Source: Pseudomonas botevensis (lineage in GTDB: Bacteria > Pseudomonadota > Gammaproteobacteria > Pseudomonadales > Pseudomonadaceae). Taken from it: DNA of 64,000 nucleotides. The stretch covers positions 90,465-154,464 of the forward strand of contig NZ_JAHTKI010000012.1 of the NCBI RefSeq assembly GCF_019145475.1. Direction: 5' to 3'. Under the pieces are notes generated by a model. That model was not told the origin of the DNA, made no database searches, and worked only from the letters and a program-made list of their open reading frames with translations. Shown here piece by piece: positions 36,036 to 45,546 of the stretch (position 1 is its first letter; every line of letters starts with the position of its first letter). The translations under genes were made by a program, and so were the position numbers.

Positions 36036-36715
36036 TCCCGTCCGACACCTTGAACGTCACCCATGAAGACGCCCGGGCCATCGACGATTGCTGGAACCGT
36101 ATCGGCATCCATGGCGACAAGTCCTGCCCGCTGCTGGAAGACCACATTCATTGCCGCAATTGCTCGGTGTATTCCGCCGCCGCCACGCGTCTGCTCGACC
36201 GTTACGCGTTGCAACAGGACGAGCGCGACCCGGTGGCGACCAGCGTCGAAACCGAACTGAAAACCCACTCGCTGCTGATGTTCCGCCTCGGCGAAGAATG
36301 GCTCGGCCTGGCGACCCGCAGTCTGGTGGAAGTCGCACCGTTGCAAGCGATTCACTCGCTGCCGCACCAGCGCTCGCGGGCGCTGCTGGGCGTGGCGAAT
36401 GTGCGTGGTGCGTTGGTGGCCTGTCTTTCGCTGGTCGAACTGCTCGACCTTGATGGCAATGCCGCGCCGGCCACGGGCGCACGGATCATGCCGCGCATGC
36501 TGATCATCGCCGCCCAGGGCGGGCCGGTGGTGGTGCCGGTGGACGAGGTGGACGGCATTCACGCCATCGACGAGCGGATTCTGGATGCAGCTTCCCGGTC
36601 GGGCGCGCAGGCCAGTGCCAAATACACCCGTGGCGTCTTGCCGTTCAAAGGTCGCAGCCTGCGCTGGCTGGATGAAGAACAGTTGCTGTCCGCCGTGACC
36701 CGGAGCCTGACATGA
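36032..36715 (+). CDS. wspD: CheW-like coupling protein WspD
   Basis: This is the second CheW protein of the pathway, 227 residues. The ~70-residue N-terminal extension contains a Cys cluster (CPLLEDHIHCRNCSVYSAA) and precedes the CheW core (SLLMFRLGEEWLGLATRSLVEVAP; HSLPHQRSRALLGVANVRG). The cysteine pattern is typical of WspD-like proteins and could bind a metal or form disulfides. Four-base overlaps join it to both neighbours. Confidence 0.95.
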   Translation: MIPSDTLNVTHEDARAIDDCWNRIGIHGDKSCPLLEDHIHCRNCSVYSAAATRLLDRYALQQDERDPVATSVETELKTHSLLMFRLGEEWLGLATRSLVEVAPLQAIHSLPHQRSRALLGVANVRGALVACLSLVELLDLDGNAAPATGARIMPRMLIIAAQGGPVVVPVDEVDGIHAIDERILDAASRSGAQASAKYTRGVLPFKGRSLRWLDEEQLLSAVTRSLT

Positions 36716-39027
36716 CCCCCGAGCAAATGCGCGACGCCTCGCTGCTCGAGCTGTTCAGCCTCGAAGCCGAAGCCCAGACCCTGGTGCTCAGCGCCGGGCT
36801 GCTGGCGCTGGAGCGCAACCCGACCCAGGCCGATCAACTGGAATCATGCATGCGTGCCGCGCACTCGCTCAAGGGCGCGGCGCGGATCGTCGGCATCGAC
36901 AGCGGCGTCAGCGTCGCTCATGTGATGGAGGATTGCCTGGTCAGCGCCCAGGAAGGGCGGCTGTTCCTGCGTCCGGAACATATCGATGCGTTGCTGCAAG
37001 GCACCGACCTGCTGATGCGCATCGCCACCCCGGCCAACGGCCCGCAGCCTGCGGACATCGAGGCGTATGTGGCGTTGATGGGCGGCTTGCTCGATCCGGC
37101 CGGGGCGCCGGTTGTGCCGGCCGTGCCGAGTGCGCCGCCGATGGCCGAATTGCAATTGGAGCCGCCACCGCCCGTGGCTGAAACGGCGCCGGCCGCTGAG
37201 GCCATCATCGAGAGGCTGCCAGAGCCGGAACCGGAGCCCGTGCCCGCGCCGCGCAAAAACAAACGCACCACCGAGGGTGGCGAGCGGGTGCTGCGGGTCA
37301 CCGCCGAGCGCTTGAACAGCCTGCTCGATCTGTCGAGCAAATCCCTGGTGGAAACCCAGCGACTCAAGCCGCACCTGGCCACCATGCAACGCCTCAAACG
37401 CATGCAGGACAACGGCCTGCGCGCCCTGGAAAGTCTCAACGTGCATCTCACCGAACACGCGCTGAGCCTGGAAGCCCAGGAGGCGCTGGAAGATGCCCGG
37501 CGCCTGCTTTCGGAGTCGCAACAGTTGCTGGCGGAGAAAAACGCCGAGCTCGATGAGTTCGCCTGGCAAGCCAGCCAGCGTGCCCAGGTGCTGTATGACA
37601 CGGCGCTGGCCTGCCGCATGCGACCGTTCGCCGATGTGTTGTCCGGCCAGGTGCGGATGGTCCGCGATCTGGGACGCAGCCTCGGCAAGCAGGTACGGCT
37701 GGAGATCGAGGGCGAGAAAACCCAGGTCGACCGCGATGTGCTGGAAAAACTCGAAGCACCGCTCACGCACTTGCTGCGCAATGCGGTCGATCACGGCATC
37801 GAAACCCCGCAAGAGCGCTTGCTCAAGGGCAAGCCCGAGGAAGGCATGATCCGTCTGCGCGCCTCGCACCAGGCCGGGTTGCTGATATTGGAACTGAGCG
37901 ATGACGGCAACGGCGTGGACCTGGAAAAGGTGCGTCGCAGTATTGTCGAGCGGCAATTGTCCCCGGCCGAAACCGCTGCGCAACTGAGCGAAGAAGAACT
38001 GCTGACGTTTCTGTTCCTGCCGGGTTTCAGCCTGCGCGACAAGGTCACCGAAGTCTCCGGGCGTGGTGTCGGCCTCGACGCGGTGCAGCACATGGTCCGC
38101 CAGTTGCGCGGCGCGGTGGTGCTGGAGCAGACGGCGGGCGAGGGCAGCCGCTTCCATCTGGAAGTGCCGCTGACCCTGTCGGTGGTGCGCAGTCTGGTGG
38201 TGGAAGTCGGCGACGAGGCCTACGCGTTCCCGCTGGCACACATCGAGCGCATGTGCGATCTGGCACCGGATGACATCGTCCAGGTCGAAGGTCGTCAGCA
38301 TTTCTGGCACGAGGGCCGGCATGTCGGTCTGGTCGCCGCCAGCCAGTTGCTGCAACGCCCGGCGAGCCAGAGCAGTGGCGAGACCCTGAAGGTTGTGGTG
38401 ATCCGCGAGCGCGATGCGATCTACGGCGTGGCGGTCGAACGCTTCATCGGCGAGCGCACGCTGGTGGTGCTGCCGCTGGACGAGCGTCTGGGCAAGGTCC
38501 AGGACATTTCCGCCGGGGCCTTGCTCGATGACGGTTCGGTGGTGCTGATCGTCGACGTCGAAGACATGCTGCGTTCGGTGGACAAACTGCTCAACACCGG
38601 GCGCCTGGAGCGTATCGCCCGCCACGGCAATCAGGCGGCGGAAGCGGCGCGCAAACGGGTGCTGGTGGTCGACGACTCGCTGACCGTACGCGAACTGCAA
38701 CGCAAGCTGCTGCTCAATCGCGGCTACGACGTGGCCGTGGCGGTGGACGGCATGGACGGCTGGAACGCGCTGCGTTCCGAGGACTTCGACCTGCTGATCA
38801 CCGACATCGACATGCCGCGCATGGACGGCATCGAACTGGTGACGTTGCTGCGCCGCGACAACCGTCTGCAATCGCTGCCGGTGATGGTGGTGTCCTACAA
38901 GGATCGCGAGGAAGACCGGCGCCGTGGACTGGACGCCGGAGCCGACTATTATCTAGCCAAAGCCAGTTTTCATGACGACGCCCTGCTCGACGCAGTGGTC
39001 GAGCTCATCGGAGGAGCGCGGGCATGA
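36712..39027 (+). CDS. wspE: CheA-like hybrid histidine kinase/response regulator WspE
   Basis: The 771-residue kinase autophosphorylates and passes phosphate to WspR and WspF. The HPt domain carries H51 in MRAAHSLKGAARIVG. A Pro/Glu-rich linker (~130-180) follows. The dimer/ATPase part shows LTHLLRNAVDHGIE (N box), LSDDGNGVDLEKV (G1) and SGRGVGLDAV (G2), then a CheW-like domain and a C-terminal receiver (RVLVVDDSLTVREL ... LLITDIDMPRMDG). All catalytic motifs are intact, so the pathway should be active. Confidence 0.96.
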   Translation: MTPEQMRDASLLELFSLEAEAQTLVLSAGLLALERNPTQADQLESCMRAAHSLKGAARIVGIDSGVSVAHVMEDCLVSAQEGRLFLRPEHIDALLQGTDLLMRIATPANGPQPADIEAYVALMGGLLDPAGAPVVPAVPSAPPMAELQLEPPPPVAETAPAAEAIIERLPEPEPEPVPAPRKNKRTTEGGERVLRVTAERLNSLLDLSSKSLVETQRLKPHLATMQRLKRMQDNGLRALESLNVHLTEHALSLEAQEALEDARRLLSESQQLLAEKNAELDEFAWQASQRAQVLYDTALACRMRPFADVLSGQVRMVRDLGRSLGKQVRLEIEGEKTQVDRDVLEKLEAPLTHLLRNAVDHGIETPQERLLKGKPEEGMIRLRASHQAGLLILELSDDGNGVDLEKVRRSIVERQLSPAETAAQLSEEELLTFLFLPGFSLRDKVTEVSGRGVGLDAVQHMVRQLRGAVVLEQTAGEGSRFHLEVPLTLSVVRSLVVEVGDEAYAFPLAHIERMCDLAPDDIVQVEGRQHFWHEGRHVGLVAASQLLQRPASQSSGETLKVVVIRERDAIYGVAVERFIGERTLVVLPLDERLGKVQDISAGALLDDGSVVLIVDVEDMLRSVDKLLNTGRLERIARHGNQAAEAARKRVLVVDDSLTVRELQRKLLLNRGYDVAVAVDGMDGWNALRSEDFDLLITDIDMPRMDGIELVTLLRRDNRLQSLPVMVVSYKDREEDRRRGLDAGADYYLAKASFHDDALLDAVVELIGGARA

Positions 39028-40034
39028 AGATCGCAATCGTCAACGACATGCCCATGGCGGTGGAAGCCTTGCGCCGGGCGCTGGCCTTCGAGCCGGCGCA
39101 TCAGGTGGTGTGGGTCGCCGGCAACGGCGCCGAGGCGGTGCGGCTGTGCGCGGAAAACACCCCGGACCTGATCCTGATGGACCTGATCATGCCGGTGATG
39201 GACGGCGTCGAGGCGACCCGGCGGATCATGGCCGAAACCCCGTGCGCCATCGTCATTGTCACGGTCGACCGCCAACAGAACGTGCATCGGGTGTTCGAGG
39301 CCATGGGCCACGGCGCGCTGGATGTGGTCGACACCCCGGCCATCGGTGCCGGCAATGCCCAGGAAGCGGCCGCGCCGCTGCTGCGCAAGATTCTCAACAT
39401 CGGCTGGCTGATCGGCGAGAAGACCGCCCGTTCGCGCCCGGTGCCCAATCCGCCGCGCAGTTCCGCTTCGCGCCAGCGGCTGGTGGCGATCGGTTCGTCG
39501 GCCGGTGGCCCGGCGGCGCTGGAAGTGCTGCTCAAGGGCCTGCCGCGCAACTTTTCTGCGGCGATCGTGCTGGTGCAGCATGTCGACCAGGTATTTGCCG
39601 CCGGCATGGCTGAATGGCTGGCCAGCGCCAGTGGCCTCGATGTGCGCCTGGCCCGCGAAGGCGAGCCGCCGCAATGCGGCGCCGTGCTGCTGGCCGGCAC
39701 CAACCACCATATCCGCTTGCTGAAAAACGGTACGCTGGCCTACACCGCCGAGCCGGTCAACGAGATCTACCGCCCCTCCATCGACGTGTTTTTCGAAAGC
39801 GTCGCCAGTTACTGGAACGGTGATGCAGTGGGGGTTTTATTGACCGGGATGGGACGCGACGGGGCACAAGGGCTTAAGCTCATGCGCCAACAGGGTTATC
39901 TGACCATCGCGCAGGATCAGCAAAGCAGTGCGGTGTACGGCATGCCCAAGGCCGCCGCAGCGATTGACGCGGCCGTAGAAATCCGTCCACTGGAAAAGAT
40001 AGCGCCACGATTGCTGGAGGTTTTCCCCAAATGA
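39024..40034 (+). CDS. wspF: CheB-type methylesterase WspF
   Basis: WspF demethylates WspA and restrains the pathway; loss-of-function mutations give the wrinkly-spreader phenotype in P. fluorescens. The receiver (D53 in LILMDLIMPVMDG) is joined to the esterase with the active-site Ser in AIGSSAGGPAALEVLL, a His in LVQHVDQVFA, and the Asp block GVLLTGMGRDGAQGLKLM. The 336-residue frame is intact, so this strain is not a wspF mutant at the level of truncation. Confidence 0.96.
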   Translation: MKIAIVNDMPMAVEALRRALAFEPAHQVVWVAGNGAEAVRLCAENTPDLILMDLIMPVMDGVEATRRIMAETPCAIVIVTVDRQQNVHRVFEAMGHGALDVVDTPAIGAGNAQEAAAPLLRKILNIGWLIGEKTARSRPVPNPPRSSASRQRLVAIGSSAGGPAALEVLLKGLPRNFSAAIVLVQHVDQVFAAGMAEWLASASGLDVRLAREGEPPQCGAVLLAGTNHHIRLLKNGTLAYTAEPVNEIYRPSIDVFFESVASYWNGDAVGVLLTGMGRDGAQGLKLMRQQGYLTIAQDQQSSAVYGMPKAAAAIDAAVEIRPLEKIAPRLLEVFPK

Positions 40035-40082
40035 ACGCAAATATCCGCAATCCTGGCCCCCGCAGTACTCAGGTGACCGTCC

Positions 40083-41084
40083 ATGAATGACTTACAGATC
40101 GATGACATCAAAACCGACGAAAATGCCGCCATGGTGTTGTTGGTGGACGATCAGGCGATGATCGGCGAGGCCGTGCGTCGCGGCCTGGCGAACGAAGAGA
40201 ACATCGACTTCCACTTTTGCTCCGACCCGCAACAGGCCATTGCCCATGCCGTGCGGATCAAACCGACGGTGATCCTGCAGGATCTGGTGATGCCCGGGCT
40301 CGACGGCCTGAGCCTGGTGCGCGAGTACCGTAATCATCCGGCGACCAAGGACATCCCGATCATCGTCCTGTCGACCAAGGAAGATCCGCTGATCAAGAGC
40401 GCGGCGTTTTCGGCTGGTGCCAACGATTATCTGGTGAAACTGCCGGACAACATCGAATTGGTGGCCCGGATCCGCTATCACTCGCGCTCCTACATGACCC
40501 TGCTGCAACGGGACGCGGCCTACCGCGCGTTGCGGGTCAGCCAGCAGCAGTTGCTCGACACCAACCTGGTGCTGCAGCGCCTGATGAACTCCGACGGCCT
40601 GACCGGGCTGTCCAACCGTCGGCACTTCGATGAGTACCTGGAGCTGGAGTGGCGCCGTTCGCTGCGCGATCAGAGCCAGTTGTCGCTGCTGATGATCGAC
40701 GTCGATTACTTCAAGTCCTACAACGACAGCTTCGGCCACGTCGAAGGTGACGAGGCCTTGCGCAAGGTCGCCACCGCGATCCGTGACGCCAGCGCCCGCC
40801 CCTCGGACCTGCCGGCCCGCTATGGCGGCGAGGAGTTCGCCCTGGTGCTGCCCAACACCTCGCCGGTCGGCGCGCGGCTGGTGGCGGAGAAACTGCGCCA
40901 GACCGTGGCGGCGCTGAAAATCCCGCACAACACCCCGGGTGACGGTTCGAGCCTGACCATCAGCATCGGCCTGGCGACCATGGTGCCGGAGGCGGGCAGC
41001 GATTGCCGGCTGCTGATCTCGGCGGCGGATCGCGGGTTGTATCAGGCCAAGAACAATGGGCGTAATCAGGTCGGGATCGAGTAA
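40083..41084 (+). CDS. wspR: Diguanylate cyclase response regulator WspR
   Basis: WspR is the output of the pathway and makes c-di-GMP from two GTPs when phosphorylated. The 333-residue protein has a receiver (phospho-Asp D67 in VILQDLVMPGLDG), a helical linker, and a GGDEF domain with active-site GGEEF (248-252) preceded by an RxxD inhibitory site (R239-D242), so product inhibition should work. A 48-bp gap separates it from wspF, longer than elsewhere in the operon. Confidence 0.97.
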   Translation: MNDLQIDDIKTDENAAMVLLVDDQAMIGEAVRRGLANEENIDFHFCSDPQQAIAHAVRIKPTVILQDLVMPGLDGLSLVREYRNHPATKDIPIIVLSTKEDPLIKSAAFSAGANDYLVKLPDNIELVARIRYHSRSYMTLLQRDAAYRALRVSQQQLLDTNLVLQRLMNSDGLTGLSNRRHFDEYLELEWRRSLRDQSQLSLLMIDVDYFKSYNDSFGHVEGDEALRKVATAIRDASARPSDLPARYGGEEFALVLPNTSPVGARLVAEKLRQTVAALKIPHNTPGDGSSLTISIGLATMVPEAGSDCRLLISAADRGLYQAKNNGRNQVGIE

Positions 41085-41091
41085 CGGCCAT

Positions 41092-41266
41092 CCCTCACCC
41101 CGGTTCTTTCCCGGAGGGAGAGGGGGTGAGCGGAGTGTCTTTTGGCAAACAGAGACCTGAAAGATTTTGGCGATTATGGATTCGGTAAAGCCATTTCAGG
41201 TCGGCGCAACGCTTGAATATCCCCCGATCGGTTCCCTCTACCTCCGGGAGAGGGCTGGGGTGAGGG
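41092..41266. repeat. Palindromic MITE-like element downstream of wspR
   Basis: Terminal inverted repeats CCCTCACCCC (41092-41101) and GGGGTGAGGG (41257-41266) are perfect and bound ~175 bp. Sub-terminal arms TCCCGGAGGGAGAGGG and CCTCCGGGAGAGGG form further pairing. The element begins 8 bp after the wspR stop. A shorter homologue is at 48221-48365. No ORF inside. It fills most of the 282-bp gap before prfB and may act as the operon's 3' structure. Confidence 0.78.
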
Positions 41267-41366
41267 CTGCAATCTCGGCTCATTCACCGCCAGACGGGCT
41301 GCCGTGACAGCGTGATTACGTTATACTCGCCGGCTTTCAAAAGTTCGCCAACGAGTGCTGCCTGTC

Positions 41367-42462
41367 ATGGAAATCAACCCGATCCTGAACACCATCAAGG
41401 ACCTGTCCGAGCGCTCCGAAACTATTCGGGGGTATCTTTGACTACGATCAAAAGCATGAGCGTCTGACCGAGGTCAATCGCGAGCTTGAAGATCCGAGTG
41501 TCTGGAACAAACCTGAATACGCCCAGGAACTGGGCCGCGAGCGTGCCGCGCTGGCGCAGATCGTCGAGACGCTCGACGAACTGAACGGCGGTCTGGGCGA
41601 TTGCCGCGACCTGCTGGACATGGCCGTCGAAGAAAACGACGAAGGCGCCGTCGGTGATGTTGTCGCCGAGCTTGAACGTCTCGAGGAAAACCTCGCCAAG
41701 CTCGAATTCCGCCGTATGTTCAGCCATGAAATGGACCCGAACAACGCCTACCTGGACATCCAGGCCGGTTCCGGCGGCACCGAAGCCCAGGACTGGGCCA
41801 ACATCCTGCTGCGCATGTACCTGCGCTGGGCCGACAAACGCGGTTTCGACGCGACCATCATGGAGCTGTCGGCCGGTGAAGTCGCCGGGATCAAGGGTGC
41901 CACCGTGCACATCAAGGGCGAATACGCCTTTGGCTGGCTGCGGACCGAGATCGGTGTACACCGCCTGGTGCGCAAGAGCCCGTTCGACTCCGGCAACCGT
42001 CGCCACACCTCGTTCTCGGCGGTGTTCGTCTCGCCAGAGATCGACGACCGTGTCGAAATCGAAATCAACCCGGCAGACCTGCGGATCGACACCTATCGTT
42101 CCTCCGGTGCCGGTGGTCAGCACGTAAACACCACCGACTCGGCCGTACGTATCACCCACGTACCGACCAACACCGTGGTGAGCTGCCAGAACGAACGTTC
42201 CCAGCACGCCAACAAGGACACCGCCATGAAAATGCTGCGGGCCAAGTTGTACGAGCTGGAAATGCAGAAGCGCAATGCCGCGTCCCAGGCCCTGGAAGAC
42301 AGCAAGTCCGACATCGGCTGGGGTCACCAGATCCGCTCCTATGTACTGGATGCCTCGCGCATCAAGGATCTGCGGACCAACATCGAACGCAGCGACTGCG
42401 ACAAGGTGCTCGACGGTGATATCGACGAATACCTGGAAGCCAGCCTGAAATCGGGGCTGTAA
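41367..42462 (+). CDS. prfB: Peptide chain release factor 2 (programmed +1 frameshift)
   Basis: RF2 releases peptides at UGA and UAA. The 24-codon first frame (MEINPILNTIKDLSERSETI...) ends at an in-frame TGA (41439-41441) inside CTTTGAC, preceded by the Shine-Dalgarno-like CGGGGGTAT; slipping +1 on CTT continues at GAC (41440). The product has 364 residues. The stop-recognition block is intact but its SPF tripeptide lies in RKSPFDSGNRR, the GGQ catalytic motif is in SSGAGGQHVNTT, and the C-terminus is normal. lysS follows, as in many proteobacteria. Confidence 0.97.
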
Positions 42463-42532
42463 GTCGTCAGCCCGACCTCAAGTCCCCCGCCGGTAGCGGG
42501 GGCAACGAACCTGTGATGGAAAATTTAAAGAC

Positions 42533-44035
42533 ATGAGCGACCAACAACTCGATCCGCAAGCCCTGCAACAGGAAGAAAACTCCCTGATCGCCCTGCGCAA
42601 GGAAAAGCTTGCTGCCGAGCGCGCCAAGGGCAATGCCTTCCCCAACGACTTCCGCCGCGACAACTACTGCGACGCACTGCAGAAACAGTACGCGGACAAG
42701 ACCAAGGAAGAGCTGGCCGAGGCGGCGATTCCGGTCAAGGTTGCAGGTCGCATCATGCTCAACCGTGGTTCGTTCATGGTGATTCAGGACATGACCGGGC
42801 GGATTCAGGTTTACGTCAACCGTAAAACCCTGTCCGAAGAAACCCTGGCCGCCGTGAAGACCTGGGACATGGGCGACATCATTGCCGCCGAAGGCACCCT
42901 GGCCCGTTCCGGCAAGGGCGACTTGTACGTGGAAATGACCACCGTGCGCCTGCTGACCAAATCCCTGCGTCCGCTGCCGGACAAGCACCATGGCCTGACC
43001 GACACCGAACAGCGCTATCGTCAGCGTTACGTTGACCTGATCGTCAATGAAGAAGTGCGCGACACCTTCCGCGTGCGTTCGCAAGTCATCGCCCACATCC
43101 GCAGCTTCCTGATGAAGCGTGACTTCCTCGAAGTCGAAACGCCGATGCTGCAGACCATTCCTGGCGGTGCGGCGGCCAAGCCGTTCGAAACCCACCACAA
43201 CGCGCTGGACATGGAAATGTTCCTGCGTATCGCCCCGGAGCTGTACCTCAAGCGCCTGGTGGTCGGTGGTTTCGAGAAAGTGTTCGAGATCAACCGCAAC
43301 TTCCGCAACGAAGGCGTTTCGACTCGTCACAACCCTGAATTCACCATGTTGGAGTTCTACCAGGCTTACGCCGACTACGAAGACAACATGGACCTGACCG
43401 AAGAACTGTTCCGTGAGCTGGCGCAGCTGGTTCTGGGCAGCACCGACGTGCCGTACGGCGACAAGGTGTTCCACTTCGGCGAGCCGTTCGTGCGCCTGTC
43501 GGTGTTCGACTCGATCCTCAAGTACAACCCCGAGCTGACCGCCGATGACCTGAACGACATCGACAAGGCTCGCGCCATCGCCAAGAAGGCCGGTGCCAAG
43601 GTGCTGGGCTTCGAAGGCCTGGGCAAGCTGCAAGTGATGATTTTCGAAGAACTGGTCGAGCACAAGCTGGAGCAGCCGCACTTCATCACCCAGTACCCGT
43701 TCGAAGTGTCGCCGCTGGCGCGTCGCAATGATGACAACCCGAACGTCACCGACCGCTTCGAGCTGTTCATCGGCGGCCGTGAAATCGCCAACGCCTACTC
43801 CGAGTTGAACGACGCGGAAGACCAGGCCGAGCGCTTCATGGCGCAGGTGGCCGACAAGGACGCCGGCGACGACGAAGCCATGCACTACGACGCCGACTTC
43901 GTTCGCGCGCTGGAGTACGGCATGCCGCCGACGGCGGGTGAGGGGATCGGTATCGACCGTCTGGTGATGTTGCTGACCAACTCGCCGTCGATCCGCGATG
44001 TGATCCTGTTCCCGCACATGCGACCGCAAGCGTAA
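42533..44035 (+). CDS. lysS: Lysyl-tRNA synthetase (class II)
   Basis: The 500-residue enzyme charges tRNA-Lys. The N-terminal OB-fold (KVAGRIMLNRGSFMVIQDMTGRIQVYV) precedes the class II catalytic core: motif 1 around RDFLEVETPMLQTIPGGAAA, motif 2 EINRNFRNEGVSTRHNPEF, motif 3 GIGIDRLVMLLTNSPSIRDV. The frame ends FPHMRPQA. It lies 70 bp after prfB, and a terminator follows 10 bp downstream. Confidence 0.98.
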   Translation: MSDQQLDPQALQQEENSLIALRKEKLAAERAKGNAFPNDFRRDNYCDALQKQYADKTKEELAEAAIPVKVAGRIMLNRGSFMVIQDMTGRIQVYVNRKTLSEETLAAVKTWDMGDIIAAEGTLARSGKGDLYVEMTTVRLLTKSLRPLPDKHHGLTDTEQRYRQRYVDLIVNEEVRDTFRVRSQVIAHIRSFLMKRDFLEVETPMLQTIPGGAAAKPFETHHNALDMEMFLRIAPELYLKRLVVGGFEKVFEINRNFRNEGVSTRHNPEFTMLEFYQAYADYEDNMDLTEELFRELAQLVLGSTDVPYGDKVFHFGEPFVRLSVFDSILKYNPELTADDLNDIDKARAIAKKAGAKVLGFEGLGKLQVMIFEELVEHKLEQPHFITQYPFEVSPLARRNDDNPNVTDRFELFIGGREIANAYSELNDAEDQAERFMAQVADKDAGDDEAMHYDADFVRALEYGMPPTAGEGIGIDRLVMLLTNSPSIRDVILFPHMRPQA

Positions 44036-44045
44036 GTGTTTCAGT

Positions 44046-44075
44046 AAAAAAACCGCCTCCAACAGGCGGTTTTTT
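44046..44075. terminator. Rho-independent terminator after lysS
   Basis: AAAAACCGCCT and AGGCGGTTTTT pair around CCAAC and end in a T-run, directly after lysS. Confidence 0.93.
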
Positions 44076-44141
44076 ATTGCCTGTCTGGTACAAACGTATC
44101 AAATGGTTAATTTTGAAATAAACAGAGGAATTCCTGTCGTG

Positions 44142-44855
44142 ATGGGTGCAATAGCTCAAGAAGGTGCAGCGGGTATCGCCACTGCGGTCGCTGAAAGTGT
44201 TCAGTACCAGGGCCGTAAGGCCAGCCGACAGGGCAGCGAACAGCGTCGACAGGACATTCTCGATGCGGCGATGCGCATTGTCGTGCGCGATGGCGTGCGC
44301 GCCGTGCGTCATCGGGCGGTGGCGGCCGAGGCCGGGGTGCCATTGTCGGCCACCACGTATTACTTCAAGGACATCGATGACCTGCTCACCGATACCTTCG
44401 CCCAATACGTCGAGCGCAGCGCGGAGTACATGGCCAAGCTGTGGGTCAACAACGAAGGCCTGCTGCGCGAGATGGTGGTCAGCGCCGATGGCAGCCCGGA
44501 GTCGCGCTCGCAACTGGCAGACGACATCGCTCGGCTGATGGCCGATTATGTCCACCGGCAATTGCTCACCCGGCGCGAACATCTGATGGCCGAGCAGGCG
44601 TTCCGTCAGGAAGCGCTGCTTAACCCGCGCCTGGCGGTACTGGTGCGTTCCCACCAGCAGATTCTGCTCCACGGCACCTGCCAGTTGTTCCAGGTCCTGG
44701 GCTCGCGGGAACCGCAGCAGGATGCCAAAGTGTTGACGGCGATTATCGGACGGATGGAATATCAGGGCCTGCTCAACGACGCCGAACCTGTGACCGAGCA
44801 GGACCTGCTCGGCATTCTGACGCGCTACATGCATCTGGTGCTGGCGTCGGTCTGA
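44142..44855 (+). CDS. TetR family transcriptional regulator
   Basis: This 237-residue regulator starts at the ATG behind AGAGGAA (an in-frame ATG at 44103 lacks a ribosome-binding site). The HTH is at ~33-80: RRQDILDAAMRIVVRDGVRA, VRHRAVAAEAGVPLSATTYYFKD. The C-terminal domain is all-helical and its ligand is not evident. The same kind of TetR gene follows lysS in other Pseudomonas, as I recall. A diverged REP lies immediately downstream. Confidence 0.9.
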   Translation: MGAIAQEGAAGIATAVAESVQYQGRKASRQGSEQRRQDILDAAMRIVVRDGVRAVRHRAVAAEAGVPLSATTYYFKDIDDLLTDTFAQYVERSAEYMAKLWVNNEGLLREMVVSADGSPESRSQLADDIARLMADYVHRQLLTRREHLMAEQAFRQEALLNPRLAVLVRSHQQILLHGTCQLFQVLGSREPQQDAKVLTAIIGRMEYQGLLNDAEPVTEQDLLGILTRYMHLVLASV

Positions 44856-44912
44856 TAACGGACGGATATCCTCGCTGGGCGCGGGCTTCAGCATGGATGT
44901 TGGCTGTTCCAC

Positions 44913-44938
44913 CGCTTTCGCGGGCAAGCCAACTCCCA
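44913..44938. repeat. Diverged REP-like sequence
   Basis: CTTTCGCGGGCAAGCCAACT is followed by CCCACT and is close to the REP core seen elsewhere, with a possible inverted partner GGGCGCGGGCTT at 44875. It ends about 20 bp before the lipoprotein gene. Confidence 0.55.
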
Positions 44939-44958
44939 CTGATCATAGGGAGTGTCGA

Positions 44959-45513
44959 ATGAAAGCCTGGCGTGGCGTGCTGATCGCCTTGTCGTTCCTG
45001 CTGCTCAGTGGCTGCCTGGTGACCTTCAAGGAGCCGCTGGCCGCCAGTGACCCGGCGCCCAAGGGCCTGCTCGGCAAATGGGCGAGCACCAATGCCTGGG
45101 GCGAGCCGATGAACCTGGAACTGGCCCGCATCGGCAACGACCGCTATCAGGCCGTCACCTATTTCCGCGCCAAGCCCCGTGAGCGCGAGGCCTATCCCTT
45201 CACGGTTTCCCGGCATGGCAACCGCTGGTACTTGTCGGCCAAGGTGCCGGCGCGTTTTGGCGGGCAATTCATCATTGCCGGTTTCGAGCTGACCGATAAG
45301 CGCGAACTGGTGATCTACAACCTCGATCTCGAACAGATCACTCAGGCGATCGCCCAGAAAACCCTCGACGGCCAGGGCTTCCAGACCGACGATGGCGACG
45401 GCGTGCAGGTCGACAGCAGCCTCGAGAAGGTCTTTGCTTACCTCGACGATCCGGCCAATTCCGATGTCTTTGTTGAAGCCGCGCGTTACCAGCGCCAGGC
45501 CAACGCCAAATAA
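44959..45513 (+). CDS. Predicted outer/inner membrane lipoprotein
   Basis: This 184-residue protein has a lipoprotein signal: MKAWRGVLIALSFLLLSGC with lipobox LSGC at residue 19. The mature part (FKEPLAASDPAPKGLLGKWAS, NDRYQAVTYF, GQFIIAGFELTDKRELVIYNLD) looks like a small beta-rich envelope protein. Preceded by ATAGGGAGTG. A homologous lipoprotein gene lies next to the TetR/lysS genes in P. aeruginosa, from memory. No known function. Confidence 0.85.
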   Translation: MKAWRGVLIALSFLLLSGCLVTFKEPLAASDPAPKGLLGKWASTNAWGEPMNLELARIGNDRYQAVTYFRAKPREREAYPFTVSRHGNRWYLSAKVPARFGGQFIIAGFELTDKRELVIYNLDLEQITQAIAQKTLDGQGFQTDDGDGVQVDSSLEKVFAYLDDPANSDVFVEAARYQRQANAK

Positions 45514-45546
45514 TTCAGTACGTCACGTTTTCTACAGGAGTTTCGG

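Noticed and set aside
36844..38871. 675-residue open frame opposite wspE
   Set aside because: Long antisense frames are expected against high-GC codon usage; wspE has all CheA motifs and the antisense product has none.
41367..41441. Early stop in prfB read as a pseudogene
   Set aside because: The stop sits in the canonical RF2 programmed frameshift site and the downstream frame is intact.
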